From the NCBI GenBank assembly GCA_965277425.1, contig CBDICR010000004.1, positions 62,001 to 126,000 of the forward strand: a stretch of DNA of 64,000 bases, given 5' to 3'. How positions within the stretch are numbered: the first letter of the stretch is position 1; every line of letters begins with the position of its first letter. This document shows positions 23,504 to 31,813 of this stretch, in pieces. The notes under the pieces were generated by a model. The model searched no databases, was not told the origin of the DNA, and saw nothing but the letters and a program-made list of their open reading frames with translations. Origin of the DNA: Poindextera sp965277425 (GTDB taxonomy: Bacteria > Pseudomonadota > Alphaproteobacteria > Caulobacterales > Caulobacteraceae). A program made the position numbers and the translations under genes.

Positions 23504-25458
23504 TGGACGAGCCTCACCGTCGAATTGTTCGCGCCGCCGGCGATGCAGGTCGAAGCCGCGGTGGTGCCGCCGGTAAGGCTCACCTGTGATCCGATCAGCT
23601 CAAGGCACTGGTTGGGCCCGTTGCCGACGCTGGCGCCGCCGCCTAGGCTTATGGTGGCGTTCGGGAAGTAGAAGACTCCGGACAGGCTGGTGTTCGACGC
23701 ACCCTCGGTGAAGAGGGCGCCCGCCGTGTTCGAGGTCGGGCTCGGGCCGATGACCAACAGCTGCGCCGTGGTCCCCGTCGCCGGGGCGGTGAGGGTGACG
23801 TTGTTGTAGCCGGCGGCCAGACAGAAGGCCTCGCCGGAACAGGTCCCCGAAGTCGGGGTCGAACCGCCGCCATCGACAAAGGTGACCCCGGTTCCGCTCA
23901 TGCCGACGTCCACGCCGTTGCAGGTCACGTCGCCGCCGCCATTGGCGCCCAGACCGATATAGCCGGTGACCGTATAGACCCCGGAGCCCAGGAAGGTGCC
24001 GCCGGCGGTGGCGAAATTGCCGTCGATGTCGTGCTGGGCGGCGGCGCTGATGGTCATGCAGCTGCCGCCGCCGCTAGACACGTTGAAATTACCCACGAGC
24101 TGGAAGATGTCGCCTGAACCGGTCGCGTCAGCGAATATGGTTTTCGAGCCGCCGGCGGCGACGATGGCATTTCCGTCGCTGCCGGGCCCGATGTTGAAAC
24201 TGTTGGTCGACCCCGAGCCCATCGTGAGGGTCGAGCCGCCGGTGTTGTCGATGCCGCCCGCCAGCACGAAGGCGCTCGGACCGCCGAAGGTCAGAGTCGA
24301 GGTATTGCAGATGCTGTATTCGGAGCTTCCGTTGCAGCCCGTCGTGGCGCGGCCGATGTTGAAAGTTCCGGCGCCGAACGTGGTGGTCGTGCCGCCACCG
24401 GTGAGCAGGCCTTGGGCGATATTGTACGTGCCCGGGCCGAACGCCGCCGTCGTACCTTTATTGTAGATCGATCCGCTGAAATTATAGACCGCTGTCGACA
24501 GGCCGCCGGTATTGAAATTCAGATTTATGCCGCCTCCGAACGTGATGTTACCGAAGTTGTAGCTTGAGTAACCGGATGCAGTGAGCGTCCAGGTGTTGCC
24601 GGAGAAGCTACAGCTGACACCCGGGATATTGTTGCACTGGGTCTGGGTGGCGGAAGTACTGTAGGCGAAATTGATGTCTTGGCCGCCGCTCGGCACTACC
24701 GGCGCCATAGGCGCAGACGAGGAGTTCGGGATTCCCGCCACTGTCGTCAGCCGCGCCGTCGCTGTCGCTACGCCGGCATTGCCGGCCAGCGGGTCGGGGG
24801 TGAGGCTGTGCACGATGCTCAGCGTGCCGTTGGCCGGCGCCTGAATGCCGCCGCAGGGCTCGCTGGGCAGCGCGGCTGAGTCATAGGCGACGCTAGGGGT
24901 GGTGATGGTGTCGCCGCAGGGCACGGTGACGGTGTTGTTCGAGGCCACGGCGCAGGCGGAAGCTGTGACGCTGGTCCCGCCGCTCAGGGTGACGCCGGAC
25001 CCGCCCTGCTTCAGGGCGATGACGCAGGCCGGAACGCCGGCTTCCAGTTCGGCGAAACCGGTCGAATTGACCGGCAGCTCGGGTCCGGATCCGAGGATCT
25101 GGGACAACAGCAGGGGAACCTGAGTGGCGATCTTCACATCGACCGCCTGGTGGCCGTCGCCGTTGGGCGAATTGACCAGGGCCACGGTCACCGCGCCAGC
25201 CGAGATATTGTTGAGGCCCGCGACCGTGTCGGCCGCCTGAGTCATCGCCGTCTGCGAGCTGGTGGAATTATAGGCGAGCGCGCCGGCATAGGCCGCCAGG
25301 TCCGCCACGCGCTGGTCTTCGACCTTGGACAACAGGCCATGGCCGTATTCGGCCACCAGCCCCACCATGCCGATCATCGCCGGCAGCACAAAAGCCGCCA
25401 CCGTGGTGACGCTTGCCCGCCGGCAGTGAAACAGCCTTGTCAAGAATCCGATAACCAT
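23500..25458 (-). CDS. TadG-like protein with a large Gly/Ser/Thr-rich repetitive domain
   Basis: A 652-residue protein. The N-terminal 45 residues (RRASVTTVAAFVLPAMIGMV) form the TadG-type anchor, and LSKVEDQRVADLAAYAGALAY follows as in TadG/Flp-associated proteins. Residues from about 290 to 620 are rich in Gly, Asn, Ser and Thr with recurring units such as FGPGTYNIAQG, FGAGTFNIGRA and MGSGSTNSFNIG. These suggest a beta-solenoid or adhesin-like stalk. Many cysteines occur in spaced pairs. It would be displayed on or beyond the outer membrane. Codon use is less GC-rich than its neighbours in places, which suggests transfer. Confidence 0.75.
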   Translation of the reverse strand: MVIGFLTRLFHCRRASVTTVAAFVLPAMIGMVGLVAEYGHGLLSKVEDQRVADLAAYAGALAYNSTSSQTAMTQAADTVAGLNNISAGAVTVALVNSPNGDGHQAVDVKIATQVPLLLSQILGSGPELPVNSTGFAELEAGVPACVIALKQGGSGVTLSGGTSVTASACAVASNNTVTVPCGDTITTPSVAYDSAALPSEPCGGIQAPANGTLSIVHSLTPDPLAGNAGVATATARLTTVAGIPNSSSAPMAPVVPSGGQDINFAYSTSATQTQCNNIPGVSCSFSGNTWTLTASGYSSYNFGNITFGGGINLNFNTGGLSTAVYNFSGSIYNKGTTAAFGPGTYNIAQGLLTGGGTTTTFGAGTFNIGRATTGCNGSSEYSICNTSTLTFGGPSAFVLAGGIDNTGGSTLTMGSGSTNSFNIGPGSDGNAIVAAGGSKTIFADATGSGDIFQLVGNFNVSSGGGSCMTISAAAQHDIDGNFATAGGTFLGSGVYTVTGYIGLGANGGGDVTCNGVDVGMSGTGVTFVDGGGSTPTSGTCSGEAFCLAAGYNNVTLTAPATGTTAQLLVIGPSPTSNTAGALFTEGASNTSLSGVFYFPNATISLGGGASVGNGPNQCLELIGSQVSLTGGTTAASTCIAGGANNSTVRLVQ

Positions 25459-25543
25459 GCCCTCGGCCGCGACAATATAAGCCCCTGGATCAGACCCTAT
25501 AATCTGCGCGCCGAATGCTAACAGAAGGTTTACAGCATAAAAT

Positions 25544-25572
25544 TATAGTTATCTACACTTAACTATAGTTAA
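25544..25572. promoter_or_regulatory. AT-rich palindromic region upstream of the TadG-like operon
   Basis: TTAACTATAGTTAA (25559-25572) is a perfect 14-bp palindrome in an unusually AT-rich gap between the TadG-like and kynureninase genes. TATAGTTA at 25544-25551 and TAACTATA at 25560-25567 form a second inverted pair. The TTAA-N6-TTAA layout is one base short of the CtrA consensus TTAA-N7-TTAA, so CtrA control is possible but not established. Confidence 0.4.
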
Positions 25573-25651
25573 ATATGCTGATGTTCGAAGCAAAACGCTA
25601 GATTTGCTCTTGGAGCTTCGGGCTTCGGGGCGCCCGTTCGAAGGCGCTGAC

Positions 25652-26887
25652 TCAGGTCACTCGCGAGCGCGTCTGAAAGCGGTCGTCGCGCCAGGCGTCG
25701 GCGGCCAGGACGTCGCGCAGCGTCTCGACCGCCCGCCAGACCTCCTCGAAGCCTAGATAGAGCGGCGTGAAGCCGCAGCGCAGGATGTCGGGGGCGCGGA
25801 CGTCGCCGATCACGCCGCGCGCGATCAGCGCCTGCATGATCGGATAGGCGTCCGGATGGGCGAAGGAAACGTGGGCGCCGCGCGCGGCGGGGTCGCGCGG
25901 CGTGGCCAGCACAAGGCCGAAGCCGGCGCAGCGGTCCTCGACCCGGTCGATGAACAGCGAGCAGAGCCGCTGGGCCTTTGCGGCCAGCGCGGCCATGTCC
26001 GTGTCGTCGAACTGGTCGACGCCGACCTCCAGCGCCAGCAGCGCCAGCACCGAGGGCGTGCCGCAGAGGAAGCGGCCGATCCCTTCCGCCGGCTGGTAGT
26101 CGTCGCCGAACTGGAAGGGGGCGGCATGGCCCATCCAGCCGGTCAGCGGCGATTGCAGCGCCGCCTGGTGACGTTCGGCGACATAGAGGAAGGCCGGGGC
26201 GCCGGGCCCGCCGTTCAGATGCTTGTAGCCGCAGCCGACGGCCAGATCGGCCCGCGCGCCGTTCAGGTCGACCTCGACGGCGCCGGCGCTGTGGCTGAGG
26301 TCCCAGAGCGCCAGCGCGCCCTTTGCGTGCGCCCGGCGGGTGATCGCCGCCATGTCGTGCTTGGCGCCGCTCTTGTAGTGGACGTGGGTGAGCATCACCA
26401 GGGCGACGTCCTCGTCGATCGCATCACCGATCTGTCCGGCCTCCGCAAGGCGCAGGCTGGCGCCGTCCAGCAGGGCCGCGGCGCCCTGGGCCACATAGAG
26501 GTCTGTCGGGAAGTTGCCCGGCTCGGAGACGATCACGCCGCGACCGGGCTGGCTCTGCACGGCCGCGGCGATCAGCTTGAACAGGTTGACCGAGGTGGAA
26601 TCGGCGACGATGATCTCGTCCGGCCGCGCGCCGATCAGTCGCGCGATCTTCCCGCCCACCCGCGCTGGCGCGCCGATCCAGTCGTGGCTGTTCCAGCTGC
26701 GGATCAGGCCACGGCCCCATTCCTCGGCCACCGCCGCGCCAAGCCGCTCGCCCGTCGCGGCCGGCAGGGCGCCCAGGGAATTGCCGTCCAGATAGATCAC
26801 CCCGTCGGGCAGCCGGAACCGATCGCGAAAGCGCCGCAGCGGGTCCTCGGCGTCCCAGGCGCGGACATCGGCCAGGGTCGGGGTCAC
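25652..26887 (-). CDS. kynU: kynureninase
   Basis: A 411-residue PLP enzyme with YLDGNSLGALP near the N terminus, DSTSVNLFKL, the phosphate and substrate region EPGNFPTDLYVAQG, ALWDLSHSAGA (PLP aspartate) and GCGYKHLNGGPGAPAF, containing the PLP lysine. It cleaves kynurenine or hydroxykynurenine to anthranilate or hydroxyanthranilate plus alanine in tryptophan breakdown. The GTG start overlaps the stop of a 39-codon frame. No other complete kynurenine-pathway gene is nearby. Confidence 0.93.
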   Translation of the reverse strand: MTPTLADVRAWDAEDPLRRFRDRFRLPDGVIYLDGNSLGALPAATGERLGAAVAEEWGRGLIRSWNSHDWIGAPARVGGKIARLIGARPDEIIVADSTSVNLFKLIAAAVQSQPGRGVIVSEPGNFPTDLYVAQGAAALLDGASLRLAEAGQIGDAIDEDVALVMLTHVHYKSGAKHDMAAITRRAHAKGALALWDLSHSAGAVEVDLNGARADLAVGCGYKHLNGGPGAPAFLYVAERHQAALQSPLTGWMGHAAPFQFGDDYQPAEGIGRFLCGTPSVLALLALEVGVDQFDDTDMAALAAKAQRLCSLFIDRVEDRCAGFGLVLATPRDPAARGAHVSFAHPDAYPIMQALIARGVIGDVRAPDILRCGFTPLYLGFEEVWRAVETLRDVLAADAWRDDRFQTRSRVT

Positions 26888-27003
26888 AGCGCCGGTTCCC
26901 GCAGGACCGACCGCACCGGCGAGGCGTCCAGGCCCTGCGGCGGCTGGGAGATGTCCCAGATCTTCAAGCCGTCCACCGTCTGAGGGTTTGGCGCTGTTTC
27001 CAT
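26884..27003 (-). CDS. 39-residue frame coupled to kynU, possible kynB remnant
   Basis: A short frame starting METAPNPQTVDGLKIWDISQ and ending SVLREPAL, with its stop overlapping the kynU GTG start (GTGA). LKIWDISQP resembles the N terminus of kynurenine formamidase (KynB), which normally precedes kynU, but the following residues do not continue that family. It may be a kynB remnant with a large internal deletion, or a leader-like coupling frame for kynU. Identification is tentative. Confidence 0.35.
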   Translation of the reverse strand: METAPNPQTVDGLKIWDISQPPQGLDASPVRSVLREPAL

Positions 27004-27078
27004 CCGCTTACCTGAACAGGCGTGCGGCTGGGCAGGCAAGCGCGATCCGCTCGTTTGCGCCGCGCCTTGGCGACCCGA

Positions 27079-28476
27079 TCACGTCGGGTCCGGCGCCGCG
27101 ATGGCGGTCCTCCAGCGCCGGCGGCCGTAGGCGTAGAGCGGCAGGGCCAGGGCGAGCAGCAGCGCCGAGCAGGCGCCGGTCTTCCAGTCGCTGGCGAGAA
27201 ACAGAATGAGAAGCCCAAGGTTGAGGCTCGCCCCCAGGATCGCCGGCGCCGGATAGAGCGGCATTCGCCATGGCCGCGCCAGATCCGGTTCGGTTCGCCG
27301 CAGCCGCATGGCCGCCAGGCTGAGCAGCATGAAGTTGATCATCACCATGGGCGCGTAGAGGTTGAGCAGGATCACGTAGAGCTGCCCCTTCATCAGGTCC
27401 GCGCCGGCGATAATCAGGATGGTCGCGGCGAGCGCCACCACAAGGCTTGCGCGCGGCGTGCCGCCAGCGGCCACGCCTGCGAGCCTTGGCGGCAGCATGC
27501 CGGTTCGGGCCAGGGCGAAGGTTGTGCGCACATGCTCCATGATCTGCAGGTTGGCGAGGGTCGCCACCGCCACGATGGCCAGGGCGGTCACCACAAGGCT
27601 GCTCGCCTGTCCCAGGACGACCTTGGCGGCGTCGCCGACGGCGAGCGTCGAGCGCGCCAGGACGCCGATCGGCAGAACGTGCAGGACGGCGGCGTTGACC
27701 AGCACATAGATCGAGGTGACCAGCGCAATGCCCATAAAGGTCGCGCGCGCGACATTGCGCTGCGGGTTGCGAACCTCCTCCGAGAAGTAGACAGCCGCAT
27801 GCCAGCCGCCATAGGCGCCATAGATGGCGCGAAGCGCGACCGCGGCCGCTACCCATGAGACGGCGGGCGGCGGCGGCCCGGCCGGCAAGCCTGATCTATC
27901 CGGGTGCGCCAGGAACAGCGCCGCCACCAGGACGATCAGGCCGATCGCCTTGGTCGCGCTGCCGAAGCTCTGGACCCTGCCGCTGACCTCCGCGCCGATC
28001 CAGTTCAGCGCGCCGCAGCAAAGCACCAGCCCGATCGCGATCTGCCCGGCGGTCAATCGCGTCAGCCAGCCCAGTCTGTGCACGTACTCGCCGCAGGCCA
28101 CGGTTATGAAGCCGGTCGAGATCGCGATCTGCAGCCAGTCGGCCCAGCCCACGAGGAAGCCGATCATCGGACCGAAGGCCCTCAGGGCGAGCGGATAGGG
28201 GCCGCCCGCCTGCGGAATGGCCGAGCCCAGCTCGACGATCGGCATGGCGTCGATGGCGACGAACAGACCGCCGCCGATCCAGGCCAGCAGGATCAGTCTT
28301 CCGTCGCCGAATCCCGCGGCGACGACGCCGGGATTGCGCATGATCCCCGAACCGATGACCCCGCCAATGACGACGGACAGGCCGAACCCAAGGCCGAAGA
28401 TGCGCAGCAGCCGGTTTGAAAGGCGCGAGGCGACGCCCGCGGAACGCGCCGGCTGATCGCCGCCAGGGTTCGCCAA
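27079..28476 (-). CDS. APC superfamily amino-acid permease
   Basis: A multi-span transporter of about 465 residues with the APC start FGLGFGLSVVIGGVIGSGIM, then PQAGGPYPLALRAFGP, a predicted 12 hydrophobic spans, and GAYGGWHAAVYFSEEVRNP, the conserved loop of this family. It would exchange or import amino acids across the inner membrane. The frame is open to 28638, but that would overlap the divergent GNAT gene. A TTG at 28476 preceded by GGAGGGG is the more likely start. It lies upstream of kynU on the same strand, so transport of tryptophan or kynurenine is conceivable. Confidence 0.82.
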   Translation of the reverse strand: MANPGGDQPARSAGVASRLSNRLLRIFGLGFGLSVVIGGVIGSGIMRNPGVVAAGFGDGRLILLAWIGGGLFVAIDAMPIVELGSAIPQAGGPYPLALRAFGPMIGFLVGWADWLQIAISTGFITVACGEYVHRLGWLTRLTAGQIAIGLVLCCGALNWIGAEVSGRVQSFGSATKAIGLIVLVAALFLAHPDRSGLPAGPPPPAVSWVAAAVALRAIYGAYGGWHAAVYFSEEVRNPQRNVARATFMGIALVTSIYVLVNAAVLHVLPIGVLARSTLAVGDAAKVVLGQASSLVVTALAIVAVATLANLQIMEHVRTTFALARTGMLPPRLAGVAAGGTPRASLVVALAATILIIAGADLMKGQLYVILLNLYAPMVMINFMLLSLAAMRLRRTEPDLARPWRMPLYPAPAILGASLNLGLLILFLASDWKTGACSALLLALALPLYAYGRRRWRTAIAAPDPT

Positions 28477-28615
28477 AACGCCCCTCCACCCGCCACCGCC
28501 GCGCCGGCGCACACTAAGCCTCAAGTCTTGCCGATCAGGCAACGGCGCTGTTTCGACTAAGGCTTCGATGATAGGTCGGATCGTCTCGACAGCCTGGGCG
28601 CGGCGGCGAAATCGC

Positions 28616-29167
28616 ATGACCGGCAAATCCGACCTCACCTATCGCCTGGCCCGGCGCGACGACACCGCGGCGCTTGCCGTCCTCATCGAGACGGCCATCG
28701 CGCGGTTGCAGCGGGAATTTCTCAGCGAGGCGCAGATCGCCGCCAGCCGCGCCTTGATGGGCCTGGACACGCAGCTCATCGACGACGGCGGCTATTTCCT
28801 GGTGGAGCTCGACGGCGAATTGGCGGGCTGCGGCGGATGGAGCCGCCGGGCGACGCTCTATGGCGGCGATCATTCGCCGGGCCGGCGATCCACCCTGCTG
28901 GATACCGCCCGGGACGCCGCTCGCATCCGGGCCATGTATACGGCGCCCGAATTCGCCCGCCGCGGCGTCGGCACGCTGATCCTGACGCTTTGCGAAGCCG
29001 CGGCGGCGGCCGAAGGGTTCGCGCGCGTCGAACTCGTCGCCACCCTTTCCGGGCTGCCGCTTTACACCGCTCGCGGCTATGCGCCGATCAACGCGTTCGA
29101 GGACGATCGCGGCGGCGCGCCGGTGCCGCTGCTACGCATGGAAAAGCGTTTGACGCCCGTGCTCTAG
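28616..29167 (+). CDS. GNAT family N-acetyltransferase
   Basis: A 183-residue protein from the ATG at 28616 (MTGKSDLTYRLARRDD); an ATG at 28568 would add 16 residues. GNAT features are LVELDGELAGCGGW, the acetyl-CoA-binding region MYTAPEFARRGVGTLIL, and the late LYTARGYAP. It transfers acetyl from acetyl-CoA to an amine; the acceptor is unknown. It is divergent from the APC permease. Confidence 0.87.
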   Translation: MTGKSDLTYRLARRDDTAALAVLIETAIARLQREFLSEAQIAASRALMGLDTQLIDDGGYFLVELDGELAGCGGWSRRATLYGGDHSPGRRSTLLDTARDAARIRAMYTAPEFARRGVGTLILTLCEAAAAAEGFARVELVATLSGLPLYTARGYAPINAFEDDRGGAPVPLLRMEKRLTPVL

Positions 29168-29461
29168 CCGATCGCCAACCCAGCTCAGACACGCCTGGAT
29201 GCTGCGCCGCAGCACGCCGATTTGCCGGGCGCGGCGCTGGAGACTCCGGTGTTGCAGGGAAATTTGCATAGGCTTCGGGCGATAGGTGAACACGCATCGG
29301 GCATTTTATGGTGCAGTGCAATATTTTGGAGTCGGGGCGCTTATATCATTTGCGCCGGCCCGTGAGCCGCTCTCAACTGCCGGTCAATGACCAGTGCAGT
29401 GTCTCTTTAAGGAAGCGTCCGGGCGATGGGTTTCCTCAAACCTCAAGTCTGGGATTGAACC

Positions 29462-29752
29462 ATGTTTCGCACCATCATACTCGCCGCCGCCCTCGGGGCG
29501 ATGGCGCTTCCGGCCGGCGCCGCGACCAGCATCACGGTCAATATCACCGGCCTGGACGCCAAGGCCGTCCACACCACGATCGTCCACGCGGCCCAGGCCG
29601 CCTGCAGGATCGAGCTGCGTGACGATTCTCCGCTCGAACTCGTCTATTCACGGCCGGAATGCATGTCGGACGCGGTCGCCGGGGCGGAGGCGAGGCTGGC
29701 GGCGAAAAGCGCGAGCCTGTCGACGGACCCGTCCCGGCTCGCAAGCCGCTAG
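29462..29752 (+). CDS. small exported UrcA-like protein
   Basis: A 96-residue protein with a clean signal peptide (MFRTIILAAALGAMALPAGA) and a mature part beginning ATSITVNITGLD, with two cysteines (AACRIEL and PECMSD). Strand-helix-Cys spacing resembles UrcA-family proteins, a group of unknown function frequent in Caulobacterales and sphingomonads, and the gene at 38084 is a clearer member. About 290 bp upstream is non-coding. Confidence 0.65.
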   Translation: MFRTIILAAALGAMALPAGAATSITVNITGLDAKAVHTTIVHAAQAACRIELRDDSPLELVYSRPECMSDAVAGAEARLAAKSASLSTDPSRLASR

Positions 29753-29807
29753 GACCTGGTCAGTCAGAAACGGTGGTGATGGGGTCGGCGCCGAAGCGTT
29801 CCGATTG

Positions 29808-29839
29808 GGCGGTCATGGCCGGTCTCGTCCATGACCGCC
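29808..29839. repeat. 11-bp inverted repeat after IS3 orfA
   Basis: GGCGGTCATGG and CCATGACCGCC face each other across 10 bases, just downstream of the transposase fragment. It may be a terminator-like hairpin or part of an element end; no T-run follows. Confidence 0.45.
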
Positions 29840-29849
29840 GCCCGCCGAC

Positions 29850-30146
29850 TCAATGGACCCGGGTGGCGAGGACGTCGCGACGGACGGCCTCGGCGAGGAT
29901 TTGCTTGGCCATGGTCAGGTCCGAAAGCGCCTCTCGCAAACGGGCGTTCTCGCATTCCAGCGCCTTCAGGCGTCTGATCTGATCAAGGTCCATGCCGATG
30001 TATTGCGTCCACCAGCGCAGATAGGTCGTCTCCGAGGTCCCGATGACCTTCACCGCCTCGGCGATCGATCTGCCCTGCAGCGTCAGCGCGTCGACCTGGC
30101 GCAGCTTGGCGATGATTTCGTCCGGGTTATGACGTTTCCTGGGCAC
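29850..30146 (-). mobile_element. IS3-family OrfA, isolated
   Basis: A 98-residue OrfA with PRKRHNPDEIIAKLRQVDAL, a helix-turn-helix (RSIAEAVKVIGTSETTYLRW) and a leucine-zipper-like ECENARLREALSDLTMAKQIL, all typical of IS3 group transposase first proteins. OrfB, which holds the DDE catalytic domain, is absent: after the stop only about 100 bp remain before the UrcA-like gene and no integrase-core motif is seen. The copy is therefore a non-autonomous remnant. Confidence 0.85.
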
Positions 30147-30506
30147 GGCCGTATCCTTCGTCGGGATTTCGATCGCCCATCATAACGACAGAGGCTCGTC
30201 GCCGGGGCAGGCCGCTCCGCACAGAGTCTCGGCCAAGCTTGAAGGATGTCGTAAGATCAAGCAACCGAATGAGCGCATGGCGAAAAATCGGGCGTTCTCA
30301 TTGTAAATTGCGCGGGCGTGCACATTGAGTATTGAAAGCCTGAAATTGATGAGCGAGCCTGTTTTGGCGGGGTAGGGACGATTCTGCAATTCGACTCGGT
30401 CCAGATTTTATGTGCGATGTTTTCGGGCGACCTGACGACATTTGTCAGTGTCTTGAGTACGTTCTGAACTCGTATAGTTGGATTCGTTTGAAATGAGGTA
30501 TCGGTA
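30147..30506. other. non-coding, relatively AT-rich stretch
   Basis: This 360-bp gap between the IS3 fragment and the Tat-type aminotransferase holds no frame that I believe in. It is less GC-rich than the surroundings and probably includes the aminotransferase promoter; GAGG at about 30495 is its ribosome site. No terminal inverted repeat of the IS could be recognised with confidence. Confidence 0.5.
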
Positions 30507-31670
30507 GTGGCGCAAGGCTTAACTGAGGAAGCTGTATACGATCTTATGGGGCGTGGTTATTCACGCCGACATCTTGGTCGGATCGCGGCGGTGTTCAGTA
30601 TGGGCGCGGTCGCGGCAAGTATGGGTCGCCCCGCCTGGGCGTCGGCGGGGATTCCCGATCCGGCCCCCGCGGCGAAGGTGCGGATCGGAGCCAACGAGTG
30701 CTGGACCGGCCCAATGGCGCCAGGCGCGGCGGCCGCCGCGTCCATCATTCCATGGAGCAACCGCTATGCGCCGCAGGATCAGCGCGGCGACTTCATCAAG
30801 GCGGTCATGCAGGTCGAGGGCGTGCCTTATGACCATGTCGCGCCCTGGCCCGGCTCCAGCGACCCGCTGTCGCGCTCGGTCGTCACCTTCTGCTCGCCGA
30901 CGCGGGGCCTGGTCACCGCCGATCCGACCTTCGAACTGGTCGGCCGAACCGCCGAATGGCTGGGGGCGCCGGTGAAGCGCGTGCCGTTGAAGGCCGACCT
31001 TACCCATGATGTCCGGGCGATGCTGGCCGCCGACCCCAATGCCGGCCTCTACTATGTCTGCACGCCCAACAACCCCACCGGCACGATCACCCCGCTCGCC
31101 GATGTCGAGTGGCTGGTCGCCAACAAGCCGGCCGGCTCCATGGTGCTTGTCGACGAGGCCTACACCCATTTCGCCGGCGTGCCGACGGCGTCCTACATGG
31201 CCACTGCAGACAAGGACGTGATCGTCGCGCGCACCTTCTCGAAGATCTTCGGCATGGCCGGCATGCGCATGGGCTACATCATGGCCAGGCCGGACGTCAT
31301 CGCCAAGATGATGCGCTACGACGGCGGCATGCAGTCCGGGGCGCTCCCGATGCCGTCGCTCGCCTGCGCCACGGCCAGCCTGACCGCCGCGGACCTGATC
31401 GTGGCGCGCCGCAATGAGATGCGGGAAGCGCGCGCCATGACCATCGCGCACCTGGCGAAACGCAATCTGACGGTCCTGCCGACCAACGCCAACATGTTCA
31501 TGATCGACTGGAAGACCAGGCCGGCCAAGGCCATGCAGGACGCCTTCCGCACCCAGAGCGTTGAGATCGGCCGCTCGTGGCCGATCTGGCCGACCGTATC
31601 GCGCGTCACCGTCGGCTCCATGGACGATATGACCGCCTTCTGTTCGGGCCTGGACGCTGTCTGGACCTGA
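30507..31670 (+). CDS. exported PLP-dependent class I/II aminotransferase (HisC-like)
   Basis: A 387-residue protein from a GTG start. The N terminus (GYSRRHLGRIAAVFSMG, ending in a PAWASAG cleavage-like site) looks like a Tat signal, unusual for an aminotransferase but suited to export of a folded PLP enzyme. The catalytic body has CTPNNPTGT, VLVDEAYTHF and ARTFSKIFGMAGMRMGY, with the PLP lysine at about K246, as in histidinol-phosphate-type enzymes. It would transaminate an amino acid or amine in the periplasm. The next gene is a TauE/SafE exporter on the same strand. Confidence 0.85.
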   Translation: MAQGLTEEAVYDLMGRGYSRRHLGRIAAVFSMGAVAASMGRPAWASAGIPDPAPAAKVRIGANECWTGPMAPGAAAAASIIPWSNRYAPQDQRGDFIKAVMQVEGVPYDHVAPWPGSSDPLSRSVVTFCSPTRGLVTADPTFELVGRTAEWLGAPVKRVPLKADLTHDVRAMLAADPNAGLYYVCTPNNPTGTITPLADVEWLVANKPAGSMVLVDEAYTHFAGVPTASYMATADKDVIVARTFSKIFGMAGMRMGYIMARPDVIAKMMRYDGGMQSGALPMPSLACATASLTAADLIVARRNEMREARAMTIAHLAKRNLTVLPTNANMFMIDWKTRPAKAMQDAFRTQSVEIGRSWPIWPTVSRVTVGSMDDMTAFCSGLDAVWT

Positions 31671-31813
31671 GATGTTTTCGCTCCCGCGCCGCCGGCGACG
31701 GGACCAGGGCGCCTCGACCGGCGAGGCCTCCATCCGGTTGCTAAGACGATCAGTAGCGCGGCCTCCAGCCTTCAAGTATCGCGCGGCGGGGCGGCCCTTG
31801 TGACATAAGGATT

